From Rhizorhabdus sp. (GTDB taxonomy: Bacteria > Pseudomonadota > Alphaproteobacteria > Sphingomonadales > Sphingomonadaceae): 8,752 bases of DNA. Position 1 is the first letter of the stretch. Each line of letters begins with the position of its first letter. Where the stretch lies: contig SCUQ01000058.1 of NCBI GenBank assembly GCA_004297635.1, positions 1-8,752 of the forward strand, read 5' to 3'. Both the position numbers and the translations under genes were made by a program. Below the pieces are notes generated by a model that saw only the letters and a program-made list of their open reading frames with translations, was not told the origin of the DNA and did not search any database. Shown in pieces: positions 8,741 through 8,752 of this stretch.

Positions 8741-8752
8741 AGATCGGAAGAG
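8741..8752. other. Residual Illumina adapter at the right end (artefact)
   Basis: AGATCGGAAGAG is the standard adapter start and the reverse complement of bases 2-13. It is not genomic. It creates a false stop codon in the PQQ dehydrogenase frame. Confidence 0.95.

Overview
The window is a GC-rich, gene-dense fragment. Its codon use and protein types look like an alphaproteobacterium, most likely Sphingomonadales; this placement is inference from style and gene content, since no marker gene is present. The real genomic sequence runs from about 14 to 8740. The first 13 bases (GCTCTTCCGATCT) and the last 12 (AGATCGGAAGAG) are reverse complements of each other and match the common Illumina adapter end, so both ends are library artefacts and the two outer genes are cut off by them.

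Layout: on the minus strand, a TetR-type repressor gene (461-1180) is followed by a thiolase whose 3' part is missing (14-426). From a 94-base, AT-richer divergent region (1181-1274), a plus-strand operon of six genes runs to the window edge: an APH-fold phosphotransferase of the ACAD10/LvaA type (1275-2297), a short-chain dehydrogenase (2315-3049), an ACAD10/11-like acyl-CoA dehydrogenase (3072-4298), a major facilitator transporter (4328-5671), an acyl-CoA synthetase (5708-7246) and a PQQ-dependent alcohol dehydrogenase whose 3' part is missing (7246-8740). Gaps between operon genes are at most 36 bases, and the last junction overlaps by one base. No RNA genes, mobile elements, CRISPR arrays or convincing terminators were seen.

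How the genes may work together: the set matches, part for part, the logic of the Lva (levulinate / 4-hydroxyacid) pathway known from Pseudomonas putida. There a ligase makes the acyl-CoA, an oxidoreductase makes the 4-hydroxyacyl-CoA, a kinase phosphorylates the 4-hydroxyl, and an ACAD-fold enzyme removes the phosphate so that the chain can enter beta-oxidation and thiolysis. Here that core sits with its own transporter, a periplasmic quinoprotein alcohol dehydrogenase that could make the acid from a diol or alcohol outside the cytoplasm, and a divergent repressor with a thiolase. The substrate cannot be read from the sequence. A partner equivalent to LvaB is not visible. The proposal of a 4-hydroxyacid (gamma-hydroxyacid) catabolic operon is inference from gene families and order. 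A 17-base inverted repeat (1184-1200) next to the repressor start is the best candidate for a shared operator.
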